Positions 26,780-35,011 of a stretch of DNA of 49,699 nt are shown here, piece after piece; position 1 is the first letter of the stretch; every line of letters starts with the position of its first letter. Both the position numbers and the translations under genes were made by a program. Location: the NCBI GenBank assembly GCA_000332255.1, contig KB235926.1:3607115-3656813 (forward strand). The letters run 5' to 3'. The DNA is from a cyanobacterium PCC 7702 (GTDB lineage: Bacteria > Cyanobacteriota > Cyanobacteriia > Cyanobacteriales > Nostocaceae). The notes below the pieces were generated by a model. The model did not search any database. It was not told the DNA's origin and saw only the letters and a list, made by a program, of their open reading frames with translations.

Positions 26780-27253
26780 TTACTTTGTTAATTGGTACCA
26801 GGTTTTTTGACCAACTATTCCGTCTACAACTAAATTTCGTCTATTTTGGAAAGCTTTGACAGCTGTTTCTGTTAAAGCACCAAAAATACCATCAATTTCA
26901 ATAGCGTAGCCGTGAGTTAATAATAACCATTGCAGTACTCTGACACTATTACCCGTGTTACCAAAACGCAAAGTTGGTAAACCGGGATTGTCAGAAATTG
27001 AAAGTCTTGTCAGTTGTTTTTTCTTTCTAAGCACACCTGCTTGCTTTCCCCAAGTAGGACTGTTATCTGCCAAGATAAATTCCGGTGGCGCAATCTCAGT
27101 CCAGGAAACTATTGGAGATAAATAAGTTGGTTTTAGCTTTTTTGTTTTATTTTTATGATTGTCTGGCTGAATTGACAACTTTGGCAGTATATACGGCAAA
27201 TAAGGTTGTCCTGTTGTTAAGGCACCCGTCACCATCAGAACAATATTACTCAT
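26780..27253 (-). CDS. Peptidoglycan-binding domain 1 (PG_binding_1) protein
   Basis: A 157-residue protein from ATG 27253. The C-terminal 70 residues form a PG_binding_1 domain. LRFGNTGNSVRVLQWLLLTHGY, then EIDGIFGALTETAVKAFQN and VVDGIVGQKTWYQL match the two-repeat three-helix fold that binds cell-wall peptides. The first 85 residues are unstructured and basic, with no convincing signal peptide, so how it would reach the wall is unclear. No catalytic domain is attached. It is convergent with susA, with 13 bases between stop codons. Confidence 0.82.
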   Translation of the reverse strand: MSNIVLMVTGALTTGQPYLPYILPKLSIQPDNHKNKTKKLKPTYLSPIVSWTEIAPPEFILADNSPTWGKQAGVLRKKKQLTRLSISDNPGLPTLRFGNTGNSVRVLQWLLLTHGYAIEIDGIFGALTETAVKAFQNRRNLVVDGIVGQKTWYQLTK

Positions 27254-27589
27254 AAGATTTTATCTACTCAAATCTATATTTTCTTTGACACTAAAATAGT
27301 TGGCAGTCCGGAATGCTAACTATCTTAATGTATGTTTTTTTTGGTGGCATTACTTCGACAATCCACATGATATCAAGCTAAATTTGACAACGACTATTGC
27401 TAAGGCATTAACGAGTTTTTTGAGTTAATAGCCGCAACTAACTGCCAGTATTGCCAAAAATATATAGCTATCAAAGAAAAAATGCAGATTTGCCGAAAAA
27501 CAATGTTTCGGCCATCCCTTTTAGTTTACGTTTGCAATTGTGCCATTAATAATATCTATATAAGAGAGTTGGATGAAAGGAGAAAGTCT
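27254..27589. other. Divergent intergenic region with a 10-bp inverted repeat
   Basis: About 335 bases between the peptidoglycan-binding gene and the esterase. ATAGTTGGCA at 27296-27305 pairs with TGCTAACTAT at 27314-27323 (one G-T wobble) around an 8-base loop. A T-run follows at 27334-27341. It could be an operator or cruciform. Two upstream ATGs in the esterase frame (27482, 27503) are dubious starts. Confidence 0.45.
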
Positions 27590-28222
27590 CTGTCTTTAGA
27601 ATTTATTCAGATTCCTGCCAAAACCGGACAAGCACCCGAGGGATTGATTGTCACTTTGCACGGTTGGGGTGCAAATGCACAAGATGTAGCATCTTTAGCA
27701 CCTTTCTTAAATTTACCTAGTTACCAATTTCTGTTTCCTAACGCGCCCTTTCCTCATCCTTATTCGCCAGTTGGTAGAGCTTGGTACGACCTTAGCAGGG
27801 AAAATATGTACGAAGGATTAGCACAAAGTCGACAACTACTGCTCGATTGGTTGCAATCCTTAGAAAATAGCACTGGCGTACCTTTGTCGCGGACATTTAT
27901 AAGTGGCTTTTCTCAAGGCGGCGCCATGACTTTTGATGTAGGCTTAAAATTGCCCGTTGCAGGTTTGATTGTAATGAGCGGATATTTACATCCTGGCGCA
28001 ATAACGAACCTAGAAACTCGCAGCTTTAATCGAGCATCTTTACCTCCAGTTTTAATTATGCACGGTAGATATGACGAAGTTGTCCCCCTACAAGCAGCAG
28101 TGACAGCAAAAGAAACTTTAGAATCCCAGGGAGTAAGGGTGCAGTACCATGAATTTGATATGGGTCACGAAATTCGACCGCAAATGCTGAAATTGATCGA
28201 GAATTTTGTTGTCAATGTTTAG
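27590..28222 (+). CDS. Alpha/beta hydrolase, phospholipase/carboxylesterase family, likely CTG start
   Basis: About 210 residues. The fold starts LEFIQIPAKTGQAPEGLIVTLHGWGANAQD, the nucleophile motif is SGFSQGGAM, the acid is in HGRYDEVVPLQ, and the catalytic His is in DMGHEIRPQM. This is the small serine esterase (PF02230) family, which hydrolyses short carboxylic esters or lysophospholipids. The reading frame is open upstream to an ATG at 27482, but those 36 codons have no homology character. Family proteins usually begin MSLEFIQ-like. Here the matching codon is CTG at 27590, preceded by AAAGGAGA at 27577-27583, the best ribosome-binding site in the region. So a CTG start, or a mutated ATG, is likely. 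Confidence 0.85.
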   Translation: MSLEFIQIPAKTGQAPEGLIVTLHGWGANAQDVASLAPFLNLPSYQFLFPNAPFPHPYSPVGRAWYDLSRENMYEGLAQSRQLLLDWLQSLENSTGVPLSRTFISGFSQGGAMTFDVGLKLPVAGLIVMSGYLHPGAITNLETRSFNRASLPPVLIMHGRYDEVVPLQAAVTAKETLESQGVRVQYHEFDMGHEIRPQMLKLIENFVVNV

Positions 28223-28407
28223 AAAACTGCCACAGTTTTTACTGTTTAGATAGCAATTTGGGTTACAAAATTTTTACAAAGTCTGGTAGAAATCGGGAAA
28301 ATTTTTACGCAATTGATGTCCTCAAATTAGTAAGATATATTGGGTGAGTGCCTCGAGCGCAATGAACCCCATGCTGGATGCAAATGCTGCTAACGGGAGG
28401 GGCGAGC

Positions 28408-28623
28408 ATGATGAAAACTCCAAGCATTTCCAAAACAGAAATTTCTACCATGACTCCACAAGATGTAGAAAAATTAGCGACGCGTCTGGAGCAAGACAAC
28501 TACAGCAATGCTTTCGAAGGCTTAAAAGATTGGCACCTGTTGCGGGCGATCGCCTTCCAACGCCCAGAGTTAGTTGAACCCTATATCCACTTGTTAGATT
28601 TGGAACCTTACGATGAAGCGTAA
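28408..28623 (+). CDS. DUF2555 family protein
   Basis: A 71-residue protein from ATG 28408 with GGGAGGGG at 28395-28402. The sequence EISTMTPQDVEKLATRLEQ, then SNAFEGLKDWHLLRAIAFQ and HLLDLEPYDEA, is characteristic of DUF2555. This small family is nearly universal in cyanobacteria and of unknown function. The pattern is alpha-helical and soluble, without Cys or metal motifs. It precedes coaBC on the same strand, separated by a 148-base structured spacer. Gene order of DUF2555 before coaBC is, to my knowledge, a recurrent cyanobacterial arrangement. Confidence 0.92.
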   Translation: MMKTPSISKTEISTMTPQDVEKLATRLEQDNYSNAFEGLKDWHLLRAIAFQRPELVEPYIHLLDLEPYDEA

Positions 28624-28633
28624 AGGAAGTTAA

Positions 28634-28731
28634 TGACCAGCACAAGGTAACACAAAGGGCGAAATATGAAGTAGGAGGTAGAAAAGATACCCCCATCAAT
28701 TCGCTCTTTGGCCAATTTTTCTCTGCTGGTG
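28634..28731 (+). promoter_or_regulatory. Nested stem structure upstream of coaBC
   Basis: ACCAGCA at 28636-28642 pairs with TGCTGGT at 28724-28730. Inside, AAAGGGCGAA at 28654-28663 pairs with TTCGCTCTTT at 28700-28709 with one wobble. Innermost, GGAGGTA at 28674-28680 pairs with TACCCCC at 28688-28694 with one mismatch. A TTTTT follows the middle stem. The arrangement could be a terminator-antiterminator leader for coaBC or just the terminator of the DUF2555 gene. Confidence 0.45.
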
Positions 28732-28771
28732 CACAAAAAGCAGGCTATGGCTGCTGCAAGCAACAAAAATT

Positions 28772-29977
28772 ATGTTTGGTCCACAACCAAGACGGGTATT
28801 AATTGGTATTGGTGGCGGAATTGCCGCTTACAAAGTTTGTGAAGTTGTTTCTACACTCTTTAAAAATGGTGTAGAAGTGCGAACTATCCTCACTAATTCT
28901 GCACAAAAATTTGTTACGCCTTTAACTTTTGCTACTCTATCTCGCCATCCTGCTTATACAGACGAAAATTTCTGGCAACCAATACATACCCGTCCGCTAC
29001 ACATAGAATTGGGTGAGTGGGCAGAAGTTTTTGCGATCGCGCCATTGACAGCTAATACACTTGCCAAGTTAGCCTCTGGTATGGCCGATAATTTACTCAC
29101 CAATACGGTCTTGGCTTCCAAATGTCCGGTTCTGCTGGCGCCAGCAATGAACACCGATATGTGGGAACAGCAACTGGTACAGCGCAATTGGCAGCAGTTA
29201 GCTACCGATCGCCGATTTCATAGTCTGCCAACAGCATTGGGATTGTTGGCCTGCGATCGCGTTGGTGTTGGCAGGATGGCAGAACCTCCAGAAATTTTGG
29301 CATATATTCAATCTTTATTACACACCGCAGGCAAGCGAGATTTAGCACATAAGCGAGTGTTAATCAGTGCAGGAGGAACGCGAGAACATTTCGACCCGGT
29401 CAGGTTTATTGGCAATCCCTCCACGGGAAAAATGGGGTTAGCTTTAGCACAGGCAGCACTACACCGCGGAGCCAAGGTAACTTTAGTACACGGTCCGGCA
29501 AGCTGGAATATACCCTTGGGAATAGAAGCAATTTCTGTTGTCAGTGCCGAAGAAATGCGAGCAGCTATGCTGCGGTATTTACTGAGTAATGATGTAATTA
29601 TAATGTCAGCTGCTGTGGCAGATGTCAAGCCGCGGGAGTATGCTCGCGAAAAATTGCCAAAGCGATCGCTTCCGGACTGTTTGCCTCTAGAACCTGTAGC
29701 AGATATCGTTGCCGAACTGTGCAAGCGCAAGCAACCCCATCAGCAACTCATCGGTTTTGCCGCCCAGACGGGTGATATAGTTACCCCAGCGTTAGAAAAG
29801 TTACACAAAAAGAATTTAGACGCCATTGTGGCCAACCCCGTAGATCTACCAGATAGTGGTTTTGGCAGTGACAACAATCAAGCAGTATTTTTGGATCGGC
29901 AAGGCCGTCAAGTCAAGATTTCACCTTGTAGTAAATTGCAGTTAGCTCACCATTTGTTTGATTTTATCAGCGGTTAG
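28772..29977 (+). CDS. coaBC: Bifunctional phosphopantothenoylcysteine decarboxylase/phosphopantothenate--cysteine ligase
   Basis: CoaBC performs two consecutive steps of coenzyme A synthesis: cysteine addition to 4'-phosphopantothenate and decarboxylation of the product. The 401-residue length is standard. The N-terminal flavoprotein (CoaC) domain begins [15 protein letters not shown], has the catalytic His in [21 protein letters not shown] and PAMNTDMWE. The C-terminal CoaB domain starts [28 protein letters not shown] and has KLPKRSLP and [15 protein letters not shown]. The ATG at 28772 is preferred. It lies downstream of the DUF2555 gene with the nested stem region between them. Confidence 0.97.
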   Translation: MFGPQPRRVLIGIGGGIAAYKVCEVVSTLFKNGVEVRTILTNSAQKFVTPLTFATLSRHPAYTDENFWQPIHTRPLHIELGEWAEVFAIAPLTANTLAKLASGMADNLLTNTVLASKCPVLLAPAMNTDMWEQQLVQRNWQQLATDRRFHSLPTALGLLACDRVGVGRMAEPPEILAYIQSLLHTAGKRDLAHKRVLISAGGTREHFDPVRFIGNPSTGKMGLALAQAALHRGAKVTLVHGPASWNIPLGIEAISVVSAEEMRAAMLRYLLSNDVIIMSAAVADVKPREYAREKLPKRSLPDCLPLEPVADIVAELCKRKQPHQQLIGFAAQTGDIVTPALEKLHKKNLDAIVANPVDLPDSGFGSDNNQAVFLDRQGRQVKISPCSKLQLAHHLFDFISG

Positions 29978-30142
29978 TTTCTTTTTTGCCTTATCCCCAT
30001 CCTAAATCGCCACTATGTCACCTATTGCCATGCAACAAGGTTAGATCGTTTGGTCAAGCTTTCCTCAACTAGCTGAAAAATATAATTGACTGCTTACGAA
30101 TATGCATATACAGTTATTAATAACCATAGTTAATAAAAGTAG

Positions 30143-30179
30143 GTTGGTACTCCCGGGGCGGACAACCTGGAGTACCAAC
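30143..30179 (-). terminator. Intrinsic terminator of rpaA
   Basis: GTTGGTACTCC at 30143-30153 and GGAGTACCAAC at 30169-30179 form an 11-bp perfect stem. Read on the minus strand it is followed by CCTACTTTTATT. It lies 33 bases beyond the rpaA stop. Because coaBC converges from the other side, it may also block that transcript. Confidence 0.7.
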
Positions 30180-30211
30180 TATTCCAGTCTGTTTCCATCG
30201 ATGCACGTCAT

Positions 30212-30955
30212 TTACTCAACTCGTGATGTGGCTGCCGTTTCGGTTGCTTGAGGCGTGCTAGGCAATTCCAGGCAGTATCCTGCACCGTATACCGTTTTGA
30301 TATAACGGGGATGACGGGGATCGGGTTCTAGTTTTGTTCGCAAATGCCGAATATGGACTCGAATCGTCTCAATATCGTCATCGGGATCGTAACCCCAAAC
30401 TTCCCTGAGAATTTCACTGGGAGAAACAGTTTGGCCGTGTCGTTGCAGCAAGCAATGAAGCAGCTCGAATTCCAAGTGAGTTAGCTTGACTGTTTGACCA
30501 AACCATATAGCCTCAAATCGTTCGGGAACCAGAGTCAGCGGTCCGTAGTTGAGAATTTCACTGTGCTTTGCTGCTTGAGGAATGCGATCGGTACGCCGCA
30601 ACAGCGCTCGTACCCGCGCCAGCATTTCCTCAACTTCAAAGGGCTTGGTCAGGTAGTCATCGGCGCCTGCATTAAAGCCCTCTACTTTATCCTGAGTTTG
30701 ACTCAGAGCAGTTAACATCAACACGGGAATTTCCGCGGTACGCTCATCGCGTCGCAAGCGTTGACAAACGGTAAACCCGTCTACTCTGGGCAACATCAGA
30801 TCCAGCATGATTAAATCTGGCTGCAGTTGCAAAGCCAATGCTTGACCTTTGATGCCATCTTCAGCCTGGCTAACGTCGTAACCAGCCATTTCTAAGTTGA
30901 CGGCGACTAGTTCTGAAATCGCTGGGTCATCGTCTATAACTAGAATCCTCGGCAT
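30212..30955 (-). CDS. rpaA: Response regulator RpaA (OmpR family)
   Basis: RpaA is the OmpR-class response regulator that carries circadian output from SasA/CikA to gene expression in cyanobacteria. It is also reported to affect phycobilisome-photosystem coupling. The 247-residue sequence is nearly identical in memory to known RpaA proteins: [19 protein letters not shown], phospho-acceptor Asp52 in [13 protein letters not shown], and [20 protein letters not shown]. The winged-helix DNA-binding domain contains [16 protein letters not shown] and the recognition region [18 protein letters not shown], and ends [11 protein letters not shown]. The ATG at 30955 gives the canonical start, one residue shorter than the common MKPRIL form. 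It has a strong terminator downstream. Confidence 0.95.
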   Translation of the reverse strand: MPRILVIDDDPAISELVAVNLEMAGYDVSQAEDGIKGQALALQLQPDLIMLDLMLPRVDGFTVCQRLRRDERTAEIPVLMLTALSQTQDKVEGFNAGADDYLTKPFEVEEMLARVRALLRRTDRIPQAAKHSEILNYGPLTLVPERFEAIWFGQTVKLTHLEFELLHCLLQRHGQTVSPSEILREVWGYDPDDDIETIRVHIRHLRTKLEPDPRHPRYIKTVYGAGYCLELPSTPQATETAATSRVE

Positions 30956-31359
30956 TCCTAAAAAAAATTATTACTACTTATTAAGGATAAATAAGAACCT
31001 TTGGTGAATACAAAGATTGCTCGATTGATTCTAAAAATTATTTTAAATCTAACATAAAACTTAAAATTAAAGTATTGTAAGACCAAGTCTAAAATAAACT
31101 AAATTTTAGATGTGGTGTGTTATCGACCATACAATTCCCCACGTTCACACAGAGATTTAGCTTTTTAGACAGGCAAAAACAGAAAGCCACAGTCTCCTTT
31201 GGTAAAGACAACAGCGCCATACGTAGGTTAACTGCGTTGGCGTCTGGAATTAATAAATTTCAGGCTTCTAGCTGTAGAGCCCAAGCTGAGAAATTTTGAA
31301 CTAGAAGCGGGGATAAGCTGAAGCTGGACAAGTTTTGAGAACTGACTACTAACCTTTTA
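30956..31359. other. Intergenic region upstream of rpaA
   Basis: About 400 AT-rich bases between rpaA and the parA-like gene. It must hold the rpaA promoter and 5' UTR. A 60-codon plus-strand frame (31117-31299) has no coding character. I see no hairpin worth naming. Confidence 0.4.
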
Positions 31360-32268
31360 TTATCCCTGAACAGGGACATGCATTTTCAACTTTTTCACCA
31401 ACTCTTGAGTTAACTGAGAGAAAGCCTTGGAACCAGCTGATTGAGGAGTATTTAAAATAGCAGGCATAAAGCTATCAACCGCTTTAGCAACATTGACATC
31501 CACGGGAATTTGCGTTTGGCAAATTTTCTCCTGGCCAAAATCTTGATGAACGCGTTGCATCACTTGTTTGTAATATCTGCCAGTTAACAAATTGGCATTA
31601 GACATTGTAAAGACAATACCCAGCATTTGTATATTAATCTTTGCCTCTTGTTCGTGGCTATCTTTTAATTGAGCAATACGTCTTTCCAATAACTGAATAC
31701 CCACTACAGATAACGGTTCTGGTTTAGCAGGAAGTATGTAGAAATTACTGGTTGCCAAAGCACTACGAGTAAGAAGATTGTAGCCGGGAGCGCAATCTAA
31801 AATAATAAAGTCATATTCCTGGCGTATTGGTTCTATAATTTTAGCCAGTAATACTCTCTCAAAGCGGTTCCAAATTGTTTCGAATTTCTTTTCACCGAGA
31901 GTAACTGCTTGTTGGTGCAGCATTTCTGAAACCACAAATTCATCATACAAATCAATATCTCCTGGTAACAAATCCAATCCTTGGAGATTACAAACCTGGG
32001 ATTGAATGATTTCTGTAATTGTATGTTTTGGTTGTGGTTCGGGATTAATAATTTGATCTATTAAATACCTAAATGTCTTTCGTTGCTTGCGGCGTCTCGC
32101 AAAGTCCACAGGCGACATCAGGCTGAGTGTTGCACTAATTTGGGTATCCAAGTCAAGAACCAGCACCCGTTTGCCATGTTCTTTTGCCAAACAAGTGGCG
32201 ACATTGACGCTTAGGGTTGTTTTACCCACACCACCCTTCATATTTGCAGTTGCAATTACATATCCCAT
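31360..32268 (-). CDS. ParA/Soj-family ATPase
   Basis: A 302-residue ParA-type P-loop ATPase. The deviant Walker A is KGGVGKTTLSVNVA (residues 11-24). The A' motif is VLVLDLDTQISATLS, and FIILDCAPGYNLLTRSAL gives Walker B. ParA proteins use ATP-dependent dimerisation and non-specific DNA binding to segregate plasmids or chromosomes or to position cargo. Here no ParB or centromere-like repeat is seen close by, so the role is open. It is the last gene of the minus-strand cassette, separated by 187 bases from the nuclease-translocase. It could work with that machine or be an independent partition-like protein. A TGAGTGT/ACACTCA inverted repeat lies about 90 bases upstream of its start. Confidence 0.9.
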   Translation of the reverse strand: MGYVIATANMKGGVGKTTLSVNVATCLAKEHGKRVLVLDLDTQISATLSLMSPVDFARRRKQRKTFRYLIDQIINPEPQPKHTITEIIQSQVCNLQGLDLLPGDIDLYDEFVVSEMLHQQAVTLGEKKFETIWNRFERVLLAKIIEPIRQEYDFIILDCAPGYNLLTRSALATSNFYILPAKPEPLSVVGIQLLERRIAQLKDSHEQEAKINIQMLGIVFTMSNANLLTGRYYKQVMQRVHQDFGQEKICQTQIPVDVNVAKAVDSFMPAILNTPQSAGSKAFSQLTQELVKKLKMHVPVQG

Positions 32269-32357
32269 TGCTTAATTCCTCTGATGACGCATTCCCATCT
32301 AGGTAGCTTAGACGTCTGGTTAGCCTGTAAAAATTTTCGATAAATTTAAGAATTCTA

Positions 32358-32376
32358 ACACTCAGAAATTGAGTGT
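32358..32376. repeat. Inverted repeat upstream of parA-like gene
   Basis: ACACTCA at 32358-32364 pairs with TGAGTGT at 32370-32376 around 5 bases. A further related GAGTGT follows near 32386. It sits in the 187-base gap before the parA-like gene, so it could be an operator or a ParA-type autoregulation site. Confidence 0.4.
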
Positions 32377-32455
32377 CGTTGATAGAGTGTACCAGCCCAT
32401 GTTCGGGAATATACCGTTTACTCGAATTGATAGCTGTGGGTAGTTTACCCTTCGT

Positions 32456-34987
32456 CTAGGTTTCTGGCAACTGGATGTTTGTTGCTAATAAACTTTGCAA
32501 ACGCTGCATCTGAGCACCCACCTTGTAAAGTAAATCGCCTTTGCCTAAAAGGTAAGCAGCTTCTATTTGTTTACCCCCTAAAACAATAATAGAATCTGCT
32601 TCACTGGCAGTACGCAAAGCTACTCTTCCAGGTAAATTTGTTCTGATCGCAGGAGTTACTATTTTAGCTTCTGGACGTTGGGTGGCGATAATCAGGTGAA
32701 TTCCAGCTGCTCTGGCCATTGCACCCAGTCGTTTAATGCTTTGTTCTAATGCTGTACGAGATTCTTTCTCTACCATGAAGTCGGCGTATTCATCAAAAAT
32801 ACAGACAATGCGAGGTAATGGTTGGCTGGAACTTTGATTGTAAGTACTTAAGTCACTGCACCCCAATTTTTCAAATTGCTCGTAGCGCAAATCCATTTCT
32901 GCAATCAGTTCATTCATCAGCGCGATCGCCTGTTCGCTTTCTTTAGCAACTGGCGAACGCAACCACTGCATTTGCTCAAACTCCGCAAACGTGACTCGCT
33001 TGGGATCGACAAGGGCAATTTGTAGGTGCTTTGGCAAGTGACGAACGATCAGACTCAAAAGAAGCGATCGCAAAAATTCACTTTTTCCACTGCCGGTCGT
33101 ACCTCCCACTAAAAAGTGACAAGTATTCGGATCGGATAAATCAGCTTCTACCAACCTTCCTTCTAAATCTACTCCTATAGCAATTTTGACAGGTGCATTG
33201 ATTGGTAATGCCTGTGGCTTGATATAATCTTCAAACCTCGCAACTTGCCTGGGCAAACGAGGTAAATCTATACTGACATAACCAGCCTGAGGTGCAATTA
33301 AGGGTGGATGATCTAACCCCATCTGCACCTGCAAATCCGCAGATAATTTCAAAAGTGAATTAATCTTAACTCCAAGGTGAGGCTTGAGTTTGACTCGGAT
33401 AAAACTAGGAGCGATCGCTGCTCCGTGATAATCTGCATCAATACCAAAAGATTTCAGAATATTTACTAATTCTTCACCTTTAGCATCTGCGTTAGCCGAC
33501 TCTTGGCTACTATGATTATTTGTAGAGGAACCGTTGTGAAGGCCATTGTCTGATAAGAAATTAAAAAACACCTGACACTTTTGCTGTTGAGGACACATGC
33601 TGCACAAGTAAGGCTGAGTTGTAGGTGGTGGTGGATTGGGATGTGGTGGTTCCCATCTCAGCCATTCCTGCATTTGTTGTAATTTGTAGGGAATTAGCTG
33701 ATGTACCGTATTTTCTAACTCTTCCCAGGTGTACCTGTATTCTTTAAACTCTGGTAAAACACAGTAAACTGCTGAATCAACAGGCACTTTTTTCTTGTGC
33801 CATAACATATAACTATATAGTGCAACCTGGGCTAACTGGGCTGATGGATCTACAGGTTGATAGGTTTTAAATTCAACTACACAAAGACGTTTTAATTCCA
33901 AGTTACAAACTAAGCAATCGAATTCACCTATCACTCGCTGTTGAGTTCCATCTGGCAAATCAAAATCGTGCTCTAGCTTCCGTTCTTCAGAAATAAAAGT
34001 ACTACTAAAAAGATTTTCCCATCCACAATAATTTCTATTTATTACCAGCAATTTGGCAAAATGATTTATTAATCCTACTAAGCCCTGCCAAACTCTCAAT
34101 AATCGTTGTGCTTTATTTCCCTCTTTACCCACAGCTTTTTTTAAATAAGGAAAAAATCTTAGTTCATAAAAAAGCTGTCGCATATTAGCGGCTATTTCCT
34201 CTAAATTTAATTGTGATGAGTTATGTTTAAATAATTCTTTAAATCTTATATCGGTAGTAGCTAAATTTATCAATTCCTCAGCGAAATCATGGAATAATCT
34301 ACCGATTCCTAGCTGATTCTCCTGTGGTATGAATAAACTGTTTCCACCAAAGCGCTGATGTAAATAAAATAAACGAGGACACTCAAAAGCAACTCTAACT
34401 TTAGTAGCAGATAAAGATGAATTATCCTGACTCATATCATCAGTACCATGTCGAAAAATTTCTAATAGACGTTTATGTACCGCTGCTAAATACACAACAT
34501 CCATTGCAGCGTAGTCTAGCTGCTTTTGGCTTAAGGGACGTCTTTTCCAATCACTTTTTTGCTCTTGCGTATCTACATTAGAAAAACCACACAGTTCTAC
34601 AGCTAAAGTTTTCAGTTTTAAGTTAGATAATTGTAAAGGAGGTTGACAAATATTTTTTGCTAACTGCAAAGTACAAGTAACATTTTGCGCAGAACTGCCC
34701 CCCAAATATTTCAAATCAAAGCTTTTATTGTGAAATACCTTTTCAATGTCAGGATTAATCATGATTTTGTCAATAAAGTATGCAACCAAATCAGGCTGAT
34801 TTAGTACATCAAGAATATAAATCCTTTCTTTGGTATCATCTGTTGGCTCTGCTAATACCTGAATTAATGATAATTTTGGATATCCAGTTTGCCAGTCTGC
34901 AATTTCTGTATCTAACCACAATGTTTTTGCCAGGGCAAATTTGGCAATTTTTATCCTCATTTCGTGAGGATCATTCAAGTATTCCAT
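32456..34987 (-). CDS. RNase D-type exonuclease / Cas4-like Fe-S nuclease / FtsK translocase fusion
   Basis: An 843-residue protein with three enzymatic regions. Residues 1-180 are a DEDDy 3'-5' exonuclease. Asp26 and Glu28 lie in WLDTE, Asp91 in FHNKSFDLKYL, and Tyr159 and Asp163 in YAAMD. Residues 200-475 form a PD-(D/E)XK nuclease of the Cas4/AddB type. It has GRLFH (motif I His233), GEFD (Asp357), VEFK (Glu372, Lys374) and QVALY (Gln387, Tyr391). Four cysteines (203, 462, 465, 471) are spaced as C-xn-C-x2-C-x5-C for a 4Fe-4S cluster. After a Ser/Asn linker, residues 605-835 are an FtsK/SpoIIIE motor with Walker A GGTTGSGKS (Lys635) and Walker B VCIFDEYADF (Asp732, Glu733). The fusion suggests a DNA pump that degrades or processes nucleic acid. 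Target and biological role are unknown. Confidence 0.9.
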   Translation of the reverse strand: MEYLNDPHEMRIKIAKFALAKTLWLDTEIADWQTGYPKLSLIQVLAEPTDDTKERIYILDVLNQPDLVAYFIDKIMINPDIEKVFHNKSFDLKYLGGSSAQNVTCTLQLAKNICQPPLQLSNLKLKTLAVELCGFSNVDTQEQKSDWKRRPLSQKQLDYAAMDVVYLAAVHKRLLEIFRHGTDDMSQDNSSLSATKVRVAFECPRLFYLHQRFGGNSLFIPQENQLGIGRLFHDFAEELINLATTDIRFKELFKHNSSQLNLEEIAANMRQLFYELRFFPYLKKAVGKEGNKAQRLLRVWQGLVGLINHFAKLLVINRNYCGWENLFSSTFISEERKLEHDFDLPDGTQQRVIGEFDCLVCNLELKRLCVVEFKTYQPVDPSAQLAQVALYSYMLWHKKKVPVDSAVYCVLPEFKEYRYTWEELENTVHQLIPYKLQQMQEWLRWEPPHPNPPPPTTQPYLCSMCPQQQKCQVFFNFLSDNGLHNGSSTNNHSSQESANADAKGEELVNILKSFGIDADYHGAAIAPSFIRVKLKPHLGVKINSLLKLSADLQVQMGLDHPPLIAPQAGYVSIDLPRLPRQVARFEDYIKPQALPINAPVKIAIGVDLEGRLVEADLSDPNTCHFLVGGTTGSGKSEFLRSLLLSLIVRHLPKHLQIALVDPKRVTFAEFEQMQWLRSPVAKESEQAIALMNELIAEMDLRYEQFEKLGCSDLSTYNQSSSQPLPRIVCIFDEYADFMVEKESRTALEQSIKRLGAMARAAGIHLIIATQRPEAKIVTPAIRTNLPGRVALRTASEADSIIVLGGKQIEAAYLLGKGDLLYKVGAQMQRLQSLLATNIQLPET

Positions 34988-35011
34988 GATTAAATAATTA
35001 GTATTAAATAG

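Noticed and set aside
27482-27589. Longer N-terminal extension of the esterase
   Set aside because: 36 codons with no family character; the strong ribosome-binding site points to 27590.
31117-31299. 60-codon plus-strand frame
   Set aside because: Composition is not coding-like and it covers the probable rpaA upstream region.
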